DNA of 64,000 bases from Streptomyces sp. YS415 (lineage in GTDB: Bacteria; Actinomycetota; Actinomycetes; Streptomycetales; Streptomycetaceae). Location: positions 1 through 64,000 of the forward strand of contig NZ_JAMJFL010000033.1 in the NCBI RefSeq assembly GCF_023544665.1. The letters run 5' to 3'. The position numbers were made by a program, and so were the translations under genes. This document shows positions 35,531-43,823 of this stretch, piece by piece (the stretch's first letter is position 1; each line of letters opens with the position of its first letter). The notes beneath the pieces are model-generated. The model saw only the letters and a list, made by a program, of their open reading frames with translations. It was not told the origin of the DNA and made no database searches.

Positions 35531-35836
35531 TCAGGGCCTCGTGGTGTCCGTGTCGACGGGGAACGCCTCGCTCGTCAGCGGCGAGAAGTCGGCGAGGGGC
35601 GGCTCACTGGTCAGGGGCAGCGCCTCGTACAGCGGCGGCTCGCTGGTCAGTGGCATCGCCTCGTACAGCGGCGGCTCGCTGGTCAGCGGCCCGGTGTCGG
35701 GCAGGGAAGGTTCGCTGGTCAGCGGGGGTTCGGCGCAGGCGCTCTCCGCGCTGAAGACGCACACGTGCGGTTCGGGCCCGGTGAGCGCCTCGGGTTTGGA
35801 CAGGGCGGTGAGCAGAAGGTGTGCCGATGCGGCCAC
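35531..35836 (-). CDS. Small protein built of five 12-residue repeats
   Basis: 101-residue protein with a strong ribosome site (AAGGAGG, six bases before GTG 35836), so it is expressed. An N-terminal leader-like part (MAASAHLLLTALSKPEALTG, with Cys26 and Cys34) is followed from residue 38 by five consecutive 12-mers: PLTSEPSLPDTG, PLTSEPPLYEAM, PLTSEPPLYEAL, PLTSEPPLADFS and PLTSEAFPVDTD. No known domain. It ends with TGA joined to the malQ ATG. The form (leader plus repeated Thr/Ser/Glu cores) recalls multi-core peptide precursors, but no modifying enzyme is nearby. It could equally be a small regulator or scaffold for malQ. Confidence 0.8.
   Translation of the reverse strand: MAASAHLLLTALSKPEALTGPEPHVCVFSAESACAEPPLTSEPSLPDTGPLTSEPPLYEAMPLTSEPPLYEALPLTSEPPLADFSPLTSEAFPVDTDTTRP
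35546..35725 (-). repeat. Five 36-bp coding repeats
   Basis: Five 36-bp units in the small gene upstream of malQ. Units 2 and 3 are almost identical and the outer ones diverge. They encode the PLTSEPPLYEA-type 12-mers. Confidence 0.85.
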
Positions 35837-36112
35837 GGGGGCCTCCTTGTCGAGTACGGCGACCTACGGCCTGTCCGGCGGATCACGTCGGGCAGGCCCT
35901 TGCGGGTTACCGCAGCCCTACCCAGCGGGCGCGACGGCAGACGTGTCCGGGGAGACAACGTGCCGGTCGTCACATTCTGCCCCGCCGCGTCCCCGCACGG
36001 CTGGCGGAAGTCCGCCGCCCGGGCCACCGGCGTCGAGTCGCGCGGCAGCACGGCTCGACGCCGGGTCGACCGGGCGTGAACCGAGTGGGCCCGGCCGGTC
36101 GATAGAGGGGGT

Positions 36113-36739
36113 GTGAGACTGTTCCGCCCCATGGGGGGCCACCGGGAGTCGGACGAGGCGGGCGCGGGGGACGCGGTCCTGCTGCGGGCCGTCGCGGCCG
36201 GGGACCCGTCGGCGATGGCCGCGCTGTACGACCGGCACGCGGGCTGGCTGCACGCCCGGCTGACCCGGCGCTGCGCCGACCCGGAGGTCGTCCGCGAAGT
36301 GCTCCAGGACACCTTCGTCACCGTGTGGCGGTCGGCCGAGGCGCACCGCGGCGAGGAGGCGGGCGGCTGGCTGTGGACCATCGCCGCGCGCCGGCTGGTC
36401 GACGCGCGCCGGGCGCAGGAGCGGGCCGCGCGCCTGGAGACGACGCCGATCGACGACACCCGGACCGGGTACGGGCCCGCCGCGGCCACGCCGTCCGCGG
36501 AGGAGCGGGTGCTGGCGGGCCTGGAGTACGGCGATGTGGGCACCGCCCTGGACCGGATCTCGCCGGAGTTGCGCGAGGTGCTGCGCGCGACGGTGGTCGA
36601 CGGTCTGACCACCCGGGAGACGGCCCGGCTGCTCGGCATCCCCGAGGGCACCGTGAAGTCCCGGGCGATGCGCGCCCGCGCCGAACTGCGCGCGGCGCTG
36701 GACCTGTTGGCCCCGACCCCGATGGGAGGCCCGGCATGA
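36113..36739 (+). CDS. ECF RNA polymerase sigma factor
   Basis: 208-residue group 4 sigma factor. Region 2 has DPSAMAALYDRHAGWLHARL and VVREVLQDTFVTVWRSAE; region 4 has ISPELREVLRATVVDGLTTRETARLLGIPEGTVKSRAMRARAELR. The start is GTG 36113. Its stop overlaps the ATG of the zinc anti-sigma gene (ATGA). It heads a five-gene unit with an ABC exporter, so it probably activates its own operon on release from the anti-sigma. Confidence 0.93.
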   Translation: MRLFRPMGGHRESDEAGAGDAVLLRAVAAGDPSAMAALYDRHAGWLHARLTRRCADPEVVREVLQDTFVTVWRSAEAHRGEEAGGWLWTIAARRLVDARRAQERAARLETTPIDDTRTGYGPAAATPSAEERVLAGLEYGDVGTALDRISPELREVLRATVVDGLTTRETARLLGIPEGTVKSRAMRARAELRAALDLLAPTPMGGPA

Positions 36740-37662
36740 CCGACTGGCACGCACCCGAGGAGCTGGTCGCCCGCTACGCCGACGGCTCCCTGCCGGACCC
36801 GGACGCCTGGTCGCTGGAGAAGCACCTGGAAGCCTGTACGCCCTGCGCGGCCCGGGTCTCCCGGTCGGTACGGGCGACGGCGGCGGGCGCGGTCCTGTCC
36901 GACGTACGGCGGACGGTCCTGTCCGACGTGCGACGGACGGCACTCGCGACACCCGCAGCACCCGCAGCACCCGCAGCACCCGCAGCACCCCACCGGCCAC
37001 TACCCGCACCCGCACCCGCGCCCGCTCCCGTCCCACTCCCCCGCATCCGCGTCCTGTGGGCCGCCGGCCCCGCCGTGCGCGGGGCCTGGCTCCCGGCCGC
37101 CCTCCTGGTCGCCGTCGGCGCGGTCGTCCTCGCCCACGGTGCCGGCTTCGCGGGCGCCCGCCCGCTGCTCCTCGCCCTGGCCCCCGTCGTACCGCTCGCC
37201 GGGGTCGCCCTGTCCTACGGCGCCCACGCGGACCCGCTGCACGAACTGGCCGCGTCGACCCCGTCCGCGGGACTGCGCCTGGTGCTGACCCGCACTGCCG
37301 TGGTCCTGGCGGTGAGCCTGCCGCTGCTGACCCTCGCCGGTCTGCTGCTGCCGTCCTACGGCGGCCCGGGCGCCGCCGCCTGGCTGCTGCCCGGGCTGGC
37401 GCTGACGCTGGCCTCGCTGGCCCTCGGCGGCTGGCTCGGGCTGCGGACCGCCACGGCGGTGACCGGCGGCGGCTGGCTGTGCGCCGTCCTCGCGCCGGCG
37501 CTGGCACCCGACGACGGCGCGGTGTCCGCGGCGCTGACGCACCAGGCCTCCGTCTGGCTCGGCGGCGCTCCCGCGCAGGGCGCCTGGGCGGCGGCCGCGG
37601 TCCTGTGCGCGGCCCTGCTCGCCGCCCGCCGCACCGCGTACGACCGCCTCGAACGGCACTGA
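36736..37662 (+). CDS. Zinc-finger anti-sigma factor fused to membrane domain
   Basis: 308-residue protein. The N-terminal zf-HC2/ZAS motif HLEACTPC (His and two Cys near residues 32-39) suits binding and possible redox sensing of the adjacent ECF sigma. A linker with four-fold AAP repeats (9-bp DNA repeat near 36955) is followed by about six membrane helices (residues 115-305). Unusually large: typical ZAS proteins have one helix or none. The membrane domain may be part of the ABC exporter encoded downstream. ATGA overlap with the sigma gene. Confidence 0.83.
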   Translation: MTDWHAPEELVARYADGSLPDPDAWSLEKHLEACTPCAARVSRSVRATAAGAVLSDVRRTVLSDVRRTALATPAAPAAPAAPAAPHRPLPAPAPAPAPVPLPRIRVLWAAGPAVRGAWLPAALLVAVGAVVLAHGAGFAGARPLLLALAPVVPLAGVALSYGAHADPLHELAASTPSAGLRLVLTRTAVVLAVSLPLLTLAGLLLPSYGGPGAAAWLLPGLALTLASLALGGWLGLRTATAVTGGGWLCAVLAPALAPDDGAVSAALTHQASVWLGGAPAQGAWAAAAVLCAALLAARRTAYDRLERH

Positions 37663-37691
37663 TCCCCGTACCGCTTCTCCCTGGAGCCCTC

Positions 37692-38471
37692 TTGACCACG
37701 ATCAAGGTGGCCGGTCTGCATGTCCGGCACCGCAGAACCGTCGCCCTCGACTCGCTCGACCTCGACCTCGGCCCCGGTGTGCACGGCCTGCTCGGACCGA
37801 ACGGGGCGGGCAAGACCTCACTGATCCGGGTCCTCGCCACGGTCGCCGCCCCGAGCGGGGGCCGGGTCGAGATGCTCGGCGAGGACATCGGCGACCCCCG
37901 CGGACGGGCCGCGGTGCGCCGTCGGCTGGGATACCTGCCGCAGGAGTTCGGCTACTACCCGGGCTTCACCGTGCGCGAGTTCGTCGCCTACATGGCCTGG
38001 CTGAAGGAGATGCCGGCCGCCGTCACCCCGGCCGCGGTCGAGCGGGCGGTCGCCCGGGTCGGGCTCACCGACCGGATCGACGCGAGGATCAGGACGCTGT
38101 CCGGCGGCATGGTCCGCCGGGTCGGCATCGCGCAGGCCGTGGTCAACGACCCGGCGGTGCTGCTGCTGGACGAACCGACGGCGGGCCTCGATCCGGAGCA
38201 GCGGGTGGAGTTCCGCGAGCTGCTGCGCGAGCTGGGCGCCACGGCCACCGTGCTGGTCTCCACGCACCTTGTGGAGGACGTGGCCGCCGCCTGCACGGAG
38301 GTCACCCTCCTCGCGTCGGGCCGGCTCGCCCACCGCGGCACCCCCGACTCCCTGAGCGCCCTCGGCGCGACGGCGGACGGCATCGGCGACAACCCCATCG
38401 AGCGCGGCTACACCGCGGCCCTGCGCGCCCACCGCGCCTCCCTCGCCGACAGCGGGGTGGCGGCGCGATGA
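37692..38471 (+). CDS. ABC exporter ATP-binding protein
   Basis: 259-residue ATPase. Walker A GPNGAGKTS, Q-loop LPQEFGYYP, signature LSGGM, Walker B VLLLDEPTAGLDP and switch histidine STHLVEDV are all intact. The C-terminal part resembles ABC-2 exporter ATPases. The start appears to be TTG 37692 (TTIKVAGLHV), following GGAG. Its stop overlaps the permease ATG. Confidence 0.93.
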   Translation: MTTIKVAGLHVRHRRTVALDSLDLDLGPGVHGLLGPNGAGKTSLIRVLATVAAPSGGRVEMLGEDIGDPRGRAAVRRRLGYLPQEFGYYPGFTVREFVAYMAWLKEMPAAVTPAAVERAVARVGLTDRIDARIRTLSGGMVRRVGIAQAVVNDPAVLLLDEPTAGLDPEQRVEFRELLRELGATATVLVSTHLVEDVAAACTEVTLLASGRLAHRGTPDSLSALGATADGIGDNPIERGYTAALRAHRASLADSGVAAR

Positions 38472-39796
38472 CCCTCCTCGCGGCCAGACCCCGCGTCACC
38501 CGGCACCCCCTGCGCCCCGAACTCCGGCGCGGTTTCGCCCCCTTGGCGGGCGGTGCGGTCCTGCTCACGCTGCTCGTCGCCCTCGCCGTGCCCGCGGAGA
38601 CCTGGCAGGGCGGCTGGGCGGAGACCCGGGACCGCACGCACACGGCGGCGGTCCTGCTCGGCATCCCGCTGGCGGTGGCGGCGGGCTGCTGGCAGGGCGG
38701 ACGGGAACGCCGCCGCCGTACCGGCGAACTGATGGAGACCGCCGTACGCGGACCGCTCCCCCGGTTCCTTGCCTCGGCCCTGCCGGTCGCCCTGTGGGTG
38801 GCCGCGGGACACCTGGCCGCCGCCGCGCTCGCCCTGCTGGCCACCTGGTACTGCGCCACCGGAGACAGCCCGTACGTGCTCGTCCCGCTCGCGGACACCC
38901 TGGTCCTCGGCTGCGCCGCGCTCGCGGGCCAGGTCGGGGGCCGGGTCCTGCCCTGGCGCCTGACGGCACCCCTGCTGGCGACGGCCGCGTACGTCGTCCT
39001 CGGCACCCTGTCCTACGACAGCCGGAGCGCTCTCGCCCCCCTGTCGCCGCTGCTGGAGACCGCCTCCTATCAGGTGCCGGTGTGGTGGCAACCCATGGTG
39101 ATGATGGCCTGGGTGGGTGGTCTCGCCACAGCGGCGGTCCTGGCCCTCGCCGCCCGCCGCCGCGCGACGGCCCTGGTGCCGCTGACCGCCGCGACGGCCG
39201 CCGCGGTACTCCTCGTCCACACCGGCGACGACGGACTCGTCCGCACCAACCCGATCACCCTCCGTCAGGTCTGCGACACCTCCACCACCCCGCAGATCTG
39301 CGTCAACGCCCGCTACGAGAAGCTACTGCCCGAGGTCACCGAGGCGCTGTCGGGACTGACGGGACGCCTGGAGGGCGTACGGAACGTGCCGGTCCGTTTC
39401 GTGGACGTGCCGGGCCGGACCGGCGAGGACGAGGTCCGGTTGCCGATGATCACCCCGCTCGGCCGGTCGGTCGTCGCCGGCGAGCTCACGGATCCGCGGC
39501 AGTACGCCTGGGAGGCCGGAATGATGCTGGTCGGCCGCAGCTGGTGCGACCGTACGGACCCCGTCGTCGGCAGAACGGACCGGGCCGTGGAGCACTATCT
39601 GGCGCCCAGCCCGGCCGAGGCACACTTCGACGAGATCAACGCCAAGGGCGACAAGGCCCGCCGCGCCGAGTTCAAGGCCCAGCAGCAGGCGCGCGCCCGC
39701 CTGCTGGGGATGAGCGACGAGGAGCGCCGGAGCTGGCTGTCAAAGTACTTCGCGACGGCGGATCAGTGCGACCCGGGCCGGGTGCCGACCCTGTGA
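38468..39796 (+). CDS. ABC exporter membrane protein with soluble C-terminal domain
   Basis: 442-residue protein. About six helices in the first 260 residues (LAGGAVLLTLLVALAVPA; AVLLGIPLAVAAGCWQGG; ATAAAVLLVH) are followed by about 185 soluble residues with four cysteines (RQVCDTSTTPQICVN, GRSWCDRTD, ATADQCDPG). The cysteine-bearing domain is probably extracytoplasmic and suggests a secreted or exported-substrate contact. It matches no named ABC-2 family I can place. GTGA overlap with the next gene. Confidence 0.75.
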   Translation: MTLLAARPRVTRHPLRPELRRGFAPLAGGAVLLTLLVALAVPAETWQGGWAETRDRTHTAAVLLGIPLAVAAGCWQGGRERRRRTGELMETAVRGPLPRFLASALPVALWVAAGHLAAAALALLATWYCATGDSPYVLVPLADTLVLGCAALAGQVGGRVLPWRLTAPLLATAAYVVLGTLSYDSRSALAPLSPLLETASYQVPVWWQPMVMMAWVGGLATAAVLALAARRRATALVPLTAATAAAVLLVHTGDDGLVRTNPITLRQVCDTSTTPQICVNARYEKLLPEVTEALSGLTGRLEGVRNVPVRFVDVPGRTGEDEVRLPMITPLGRSVVAGELTDPRQYAWEAGMMLVGRSWCDRTDPVVGRTDRAVEHYLAPSPAEAHFDEINAKGDKARRAEFKAQQQARARLLGMSDEERRSWLSKYFATADQCDPGRVPTL

Positions 39797-40392
39797 CCCA
39801 GACCGGCCTCGTCCTGTACGCCCGCTCCCGCGCCCTGCCCCAGGCCCTCGCGTCCCTCGCCGCCGTCACGCTCCTCGCGGTGTGGGCCGCCCACGCCCTG
39901 GACTCCTACCTGGACCCGGACCGGCGTGTCCCCGTGGTGGCGCTGGCCCCCCTCCTCGCCGCCGCGGTGATCGGCACCAGCCTGCACACGGCCTCCGCCG
40001 AACTGGACGGCACGGCGGTACGCCCCTGGTGGTACCGCCGTGCGCTGCACCTGCTGGCCCTCACCGCCCTGGCCGCCGCCCTGCTCCCGCTGGCGGTCCT
40101 CACCAGCGCCCAGACCTTCGGCCCGCCCGCCATGATCCGCAACGTCCTCGGCTGCACCGGCCTGACGGCGGGGGCGGCGGTGTTCCTGGGGGCGCGACTG
40201 AGCTGGCTGCCGGTGTTCGGATACGTCAGCGCGATGTACCTGGGGATCTCCGCCATACCGGGCGGCTCGCTCCCGGCCTGGGCATGGCTGCTGGAGCCGA
40301 CGGCGAGCGGGACGGCCTGGACGACGGCAGCGACCCTGTTCATGGCAGGAGGCACGGCTTACGTCGCACGAGGGGCGCGCCCAACTCCTTGA
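39793..40392 (+). CDS. Integral membrane protein, ABC exporter partner
   Basis: 199-residue protein with about six helices (ALASLAAVTLLAVWAAHALD to TAATLFMAGGTAYVARG). The start is GTG 39793 within GTGA of the upstream stop. Last gene of the sigma/anti-sigma/ABC operon and presumably the second permease half. No recognisable substrate site. Confidence 0.8.
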   Translation: MTQTGLVLYARSRALPQALASLAAVTLLAVWAAHALDSYLDPDRRVPVVALAPLLAAAVIGTSLHTASAELDGTAVRPWWYRRALHLLALTALAAALLPLAVLTSAQTFGPPAMIRNVLGCTGLTAGAAVFLGARLSWLPVFGYVSAMYLGISAIPGGSLPAWAWLLEPTASGTAWTTAATLFMAGGTAYVARGARPTP

Positions 40393-40459
40393 GGGGCGCG
40401 GGGCTGTATCGATCTGCGGCTCCGCCGCGCGGGCGCGACCAGCCCCCACCGCCCCGCAG
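40391..40459. repeat. Streptomyces-type interspersed intergenic palindrome
   Basis: The stretch from GGGGCGCGGGGCTG to CAGCCCCCACCGCCCCGCAG folds as an imperfect long hairpin with an inner GCGGC-tcc-GCCGC loop. From memory this is a common intergenic repeat in Streptomyces genomes. It begins at the stop codon of the preceding gene and may end transcription there. Confidence 0.6.
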
Positions 40460-40481
40460 ACAACGCACAAAGCCCGGATCC

Positions 40482-41018
40482 TCAGGCAGAAATGCCGTCG
40501 ATCCGGGCCAAGGCATCATCCGCGCCGTACGGCTGCAAGTACGGCAACCAGCGCGGATCCCGATGCCCGGTGCCGATGATGCGCCAGGCCAGCCCACTGG
40601 GCGGAGCCGGTTTGTGCCGCAGCCGCCAGCCGATCTCGAACAGATGACGGTCGGCCTTCACGTGGTTGCAGCGGCGGCAGGACGCCACCACGTTGTCCCA
40701 GACGTGCTTGCCCCCGCGGCTGCGCGGGATGACGTGGTCGACGCTGGTTGCGACGCCACCGCAGTACATGCACCGGCCCCCGTCGCGGGCGAACAGCGCC
40801 CTGCGGGTCAGAGGAACGGGCCCCCGATAGGGAACCCGGACGAATCGCTTGAGCCGGACCACGCTTGGTGCGGGGACTGTGACGGTCGCGCTGTGCATGA
40901 AGGCGCCGGACTCCTCGAGGCACACGGCCTTGTTTTCGAGAACGAGGACGAGCGCGCGGCGGAGCGGTACGACGCCGAGTGGCTCGTACGACGCGTTCAG
41001 GACCAGGACATGCGGCAC
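40482..41018 (-). CDS. HNH endonuclease domain protein
   Basis: 178-residue protein with a zinc-bound HNH core: CMYCGG, then SVDHVIPRSRGGKHVWDN, then CRRCNHVKADR. The two CxxC pairs bind structural zinc; the DH and N/H residues form the beta-beta-alpha metal site. The N-terminal part (VLVLNASYEPLGVVPLRRALVLVL) is conserved in actinobacterial relatives. GTG 41018 has AAGGAGG six bases upstream. It is a core-genome nuclease of unknown target in this genus, with no restriction-modification partner nearby. Confidence 0.9.
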   Translation of the reverse strand: MPHVLVLNASYEPLGVVPLRRALVLVLENKAVCLEESGAFMHSATVTVPAPSVVRLKRFVRVPYRGPVPLTRRALFARDGGRCMYCGGVATSVDHVIPRSRGGKHVWDNVVASCRRCNHVKADRHLFEIGWRLRHKPAPPSGLAWRIIGTGHRDPRWLPYLQPYGADDALARIDGISA

Positions 41019-41318
41019 GGATGCCTCCTTGGGCGTCGGCGGCGCGTGGCTCGCGCCGGGACGATCTGTAGTCAGTTTCCCCTCAGCCCTGGTGATAGCG
41101 CCACCATGTCCAGGTAACGGGCTGAGAGTGTTTTCGACCACACCTCTCTTCATCCCCAGGTGAGCACGGTCTCTCCCCCGGAGAAGGCAACGATCCACAC
41201 ACGATGCACCGTTAGTGTGGTGTGTCTGCCCCCTCGGTGACCTTTCCGTGACCTTGATGATCCGACGTCCTTTGACCGCCGTACCGGGAGGCAGGCGCCG
41301 CACCTGGAGGTACCCGCC
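41019..41318. other. Divergent intergenic region, HNH / MscS
   Basis: 300 bp between divergent starts. The only structure I see is an 8-bp inverted repeat, CTCAGCCC (41082-41089) with GGGCTGAG (41119-41126), separated by 29 bases. No small gene with a ribosome site is apparent. Confidence 0.4.
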
Positions 41319-42407
41319 GTGTCCTTGTCCGCCGTCCTACTGGCCGCCGGTCCCACCCCGTCCCCCTCTCCTTCGGGGTCCGCACCGGCGGTTCCGTCGC
41401 TCCGGGACGCCCAGGAGAGCGCGACCAACGCCGCCGGCTGGGTCGAGGAGAACTGGTCCACCTGGCTCGCGATCGGCCTTCGGGTCCTGCTGATCCTGGT
41501 GATCGCGGCGGTGCTGAGAGTGATGGTGCGGCGGGCGATCACCAAGCTCATAGACCGGATGAACCGCACGGTCTCGGCGGTGGACGGCACGGCCCTCAGC
41601 GGCCTGCTGGTCAACACGGAGCGCCGCCGCCAGCGCTCGCAGGCGATCGGCTCGGTGCTCCGCTCGGTGGCCAGCTTCCTGATCATGGGCACGGCCGCGC
41701 TGATGGTCCTGGGCACCTTCGAGATCAACCTGGCACCGCTGCTGGCGTCCGCCGGTGTCGCGGGTGTGGCGATCGGTTTCGGCGCCCGCAACCTCGTCAC
41801 GGACTTCCTCTCCGGCGTCTTCATGATCCTGGAGGACCAGTACGGCGTCGGCGACTCCATCGACGCGGGCGTCGCCTCCGGCGAGGTGATCGAGGTCGGC
41901 CTGCGGGTGACGAAGCTGCGCGGCGACAACGGCGAGATCTGGTACGTCCGCAACGGCGAGGTCAAGCGGATCGGCAACCTCTCCCAGGGCTGGTCGACGG
42001 CCGGTGTCGACGTCACCGTCCGGCCCTCCGAGGACCTGGACCGGGTGAAGGCCGTCCTCGCCGACGTCGGCGAGCGGATGAGCAAGGAAGAGCCCTGGAA
42101 CGAGCTGCTGTGGGGCCCGATCGAGACCCTCGGCCTGGACAGCGTCCTGCTGGACTCCATGGTCGTCCGGGTCTCCGCGAAGGTCATGCCGGGCAAGGCG
42201 CTGACCGTGGAGCGCGAGCTGCGCTGGCGGATCAAGCGGGCCTTCGACGCGGCGGACATCCAGATCGTCGGCGGTCCTCCGCTGCCCGCCGAGGAGCCGG
42301 CGGCCGACCCGACCGCGGCCATGGCCGCCCCCTCGGCCTACGCGAACACCTCCTCGCCGCAGGCCCAGGCGGCCACCCCGCTGACCCCGCCGAGCGTCAC
42401 CAAGTAG
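41319..42407 (+). CDS. mscS: MscS-type mechanosensitive channel
   Basis: 362-residue membrane channel that opens on osmotic downshock. A short Pro/Ser-rich external start is followed by helices at about residues 48-68, 105-125 and the pore helix LLASAGVAGVAIGFGARNLVTDFLSG. The beta domain begins EDQYGVGDSI and a C-terminal alpha/beta domain follows. The last 50 residues are Ala/Pro-rich. GTG 41319 begins SLSAVLLAAG. Single-gene unit. Confidence 0.93.
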   Translation: MSLSAVLLAAGPTPSPSPSGSAPAVPSLRDAQESATNAAGWVEENWSTWLAIGLRVLLILVIAAVLRVMVRRAITKLIDRMNRTVSAVDGTALSGLLVNTERRRQRSQAIGSVLRSVASFLIMGTAALMVLGTFEINLAPLLASAGVAGVAIGFGARNLVTDFLSGVFMILEDQYGVGDSIDAGVASGEVIEVGLRVTKLRGDNGEIWYVRNGEVKRIGNLSQGWSTAGVDVTVRPSEDLDRVKAVLADVGERMSKEEPWNELLWGPIETLGLDSVLLDSMVVRVSAKVMPGKALTVERELRWRIKRAFDAADIQIVGGPPLPAEEPAADPTAAMAAPSAYANTSSPQAQAATPLTPPSVTK

Positions 42408-42497
42408 GTCGCTTCGCACGCCCCCGCCGGTGACGACTCCGTCGCCGCGGGGGCGTCCGCTCTTGACGGCTGCCGCGCCGCCCCTTACTTTCCTCCC

Positions 42498-42524
42498 AAC
42501 CGATAGGAAACCTTCCTAACAGTT
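42498..42524. promoter_or_regulatory. Symmetric CsnR-type operator
   Basis: AAC-N3-TAGGAA-acc-TTCCTA-N3-GTT is symmetric over 27 bp. It lies 43 bp upstream of the ROK regulator start. It resembles the palindromic operator described for the Streptomyces ROK repressor CsnR. Confidence 0.82.
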
Positions 42525-42567
42525 GCTGGGTGAGAAACTGGTCGCCCGAGAGGCAGGTGCAGATCCC

Positions 42568-43779
42568 ATGGCAGGAACCGCCGGTACGCCGGGCACCCCG
42601 CGCGTCCTGCGCGCCATGAACGACCGCGCCGCCCTGGATCTGCTGCTGGAGCACGGCCCCCTGTCCCGCAGCCGGATCGGCAAGCTCACCGGGCTGTCCA
42701 AGCCGACCGCCTCCCAGCTGCTGGCCCGGCTGGAGGCCGCCGGACTGGTGGTCGCCACCGGCACCACCGAGGGCCGCCCCGGCCCGAGCGCCCAGCTCTA
42801 CGGGGTCAATCCCGCCGCCGGACACGCCGCGGGCGTCGACGTCACCCCCGAACGCGTCCTGGCCGCCGTCGCCGACATCACCGGCCGCACCGTCGGCCGC
42901 CACGAGATCCCCACCCCGGGGCGCCGGTCCGCGCAGCCCGTCGTCGAGCAGGTCACCGCGGCGCTCGACGGCGCCGCGAAGGCGGCGGGGCTGACCCGCG
43001 ACGACATCCGCCGCCTCGTCATCGGCACCCCGGGCGCCTTCGACCCGGGCACCGGCCGCCTGCGCTACGCCGCCCACCTCCCCGGCTGGCACTCGCCCGC
43101 CCTCCTCGACGCCCTCGCCGCCGCCCTGCCGATGCCGGTGGAGTACGAGAACGACGTCAATCTCGTCGCCCTCGCCGAACAGCGCCTGGGCGCCGCCCGC
43201 GGCCACGACGACTTCGTGCTGCTGTGGAACGAGGCCGGTCTCGGCGCCGCCCTGGTCCTCGGCGGCCGGCTGCACCGCGGGTTCACCGGCGGCGCCGGCG
43301 AGGTCGGCTTCCTCCCGGTGCCGGGCGCGCCTCTGGTCCGCCAGGTGACCCGGGCCAACAGCGGCGGCTACCAGGAGCTGGCCGGCGCCCAGGTCATCCC
43401 CCGGCTCGCCCGCGAGCTGGGGATCACCGACATCCCCGAGGGCCCCTACACCGAGGTCGCCGCCGCACTGCTGGCCCGGGCCGCGGACAGCGGCGCCGAT
43501 CCGCAGCGCCGGCTCCTCGCCACCTACGCGACCGGGGTGGCCACCGGTCTCGCCTCGCTCGTCTCCGTGCTCGACCCCGAACTCGTCGTCCTCAGCGGCA
43601 GCGCCCTCGCCTCCGGCGGTGAGCGGCTGCTGGCCCTCGTCCAGGCCGAACTGGCGGATCTCGCCGCCTCCCGGCCCCGGCTGGTGCTGGGCGACGTGAC
43701 CGAACACCCCGTACTGCGCGGCGCGCTGGAGAGCGCGCTCGCGACGACCCGCGACGACATCTTCGACACCTCGCGCTAG
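42568..43779 (+). CDS. csnR: ROK-family transcriptional repressor CsnR
   Basis: 403-residue regulator. An N-terminal winged helix (RAALDLLLEHGPLSRSRIGKLTGLSKPTASQLLARLEAAGLV) is followed by a sugar-binding ROK domain (VEYENDVNLVALAEQ; GLGAALVLGGRLHRGFTGGAGEVGF). The ROK zinc cysteine cluster is absent. It heads a binding protein/permease/GH4/kinase operon in the same order as csnR-K of S. coelicolor, where CsnR represses chitosan-oligosaccharide use. ATG 42568 follows a GAGGCAGG tract. Expected to bind the palindrome at 42498 and release on glucosamine oligomers. Confidence 0.87.
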   Translation: MAGTAGTPGTPRVLRAMNDRAALDLLLEHGPLSRSRIGKLTGLSKPTASQLLARLEAAGLVVATGTTEGRPGPSAQLYGVNPAAGHAAGVDVTPERVLAAVADITGRTVGRHEIPTPGRRSAQPVVEQVTAALDGAAKAAGLTRDDIRRLVIGTPGAFDPGTGRLRYAAHLPGWHSPALLDALAAALPMPVEYENDVNLVALAEQRLGAARGHDDFVLLWNEAGLGAALVLGGRLHRGFTGGAGEVGFLPVPGAPLVRQVTRANSGGYQELAGAQVIPRLARELGITDIPEGPYTEVAAALLARAADSGADPQRRLLATYATGVATGLASLVSVLDPELVVLSGSALASGGERLLALVQAELADLAASRPRLVLGDVTEHPVLRGALESALATTRDDIFDTSR

Positions 43780-43823
43780 CAGGACCCCCGGATCCCCGAT
43801 CGCCCTTCCAGGGAGACTTCGCC

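Noticed and set aside
35531..35836. Definite graspetide precursor
   Set aside because: Cores are suggestive, but no ATP-grasp ligase or transporter for such a pathway is in the window; left as a hypothesis.
40470..40520. Terminator formed by CCCGGATC and GATCCGGG around the HNH gene end
   Set aside because: The arms overlap the coding end and are separated by 19 bases with internal mismatch; too weak to call.
42498..42524. Integration or attachment site
   Set aside because: Palindrome position upstream of a ROK gene fits an operator; there is no integrase or direct repeat partner.
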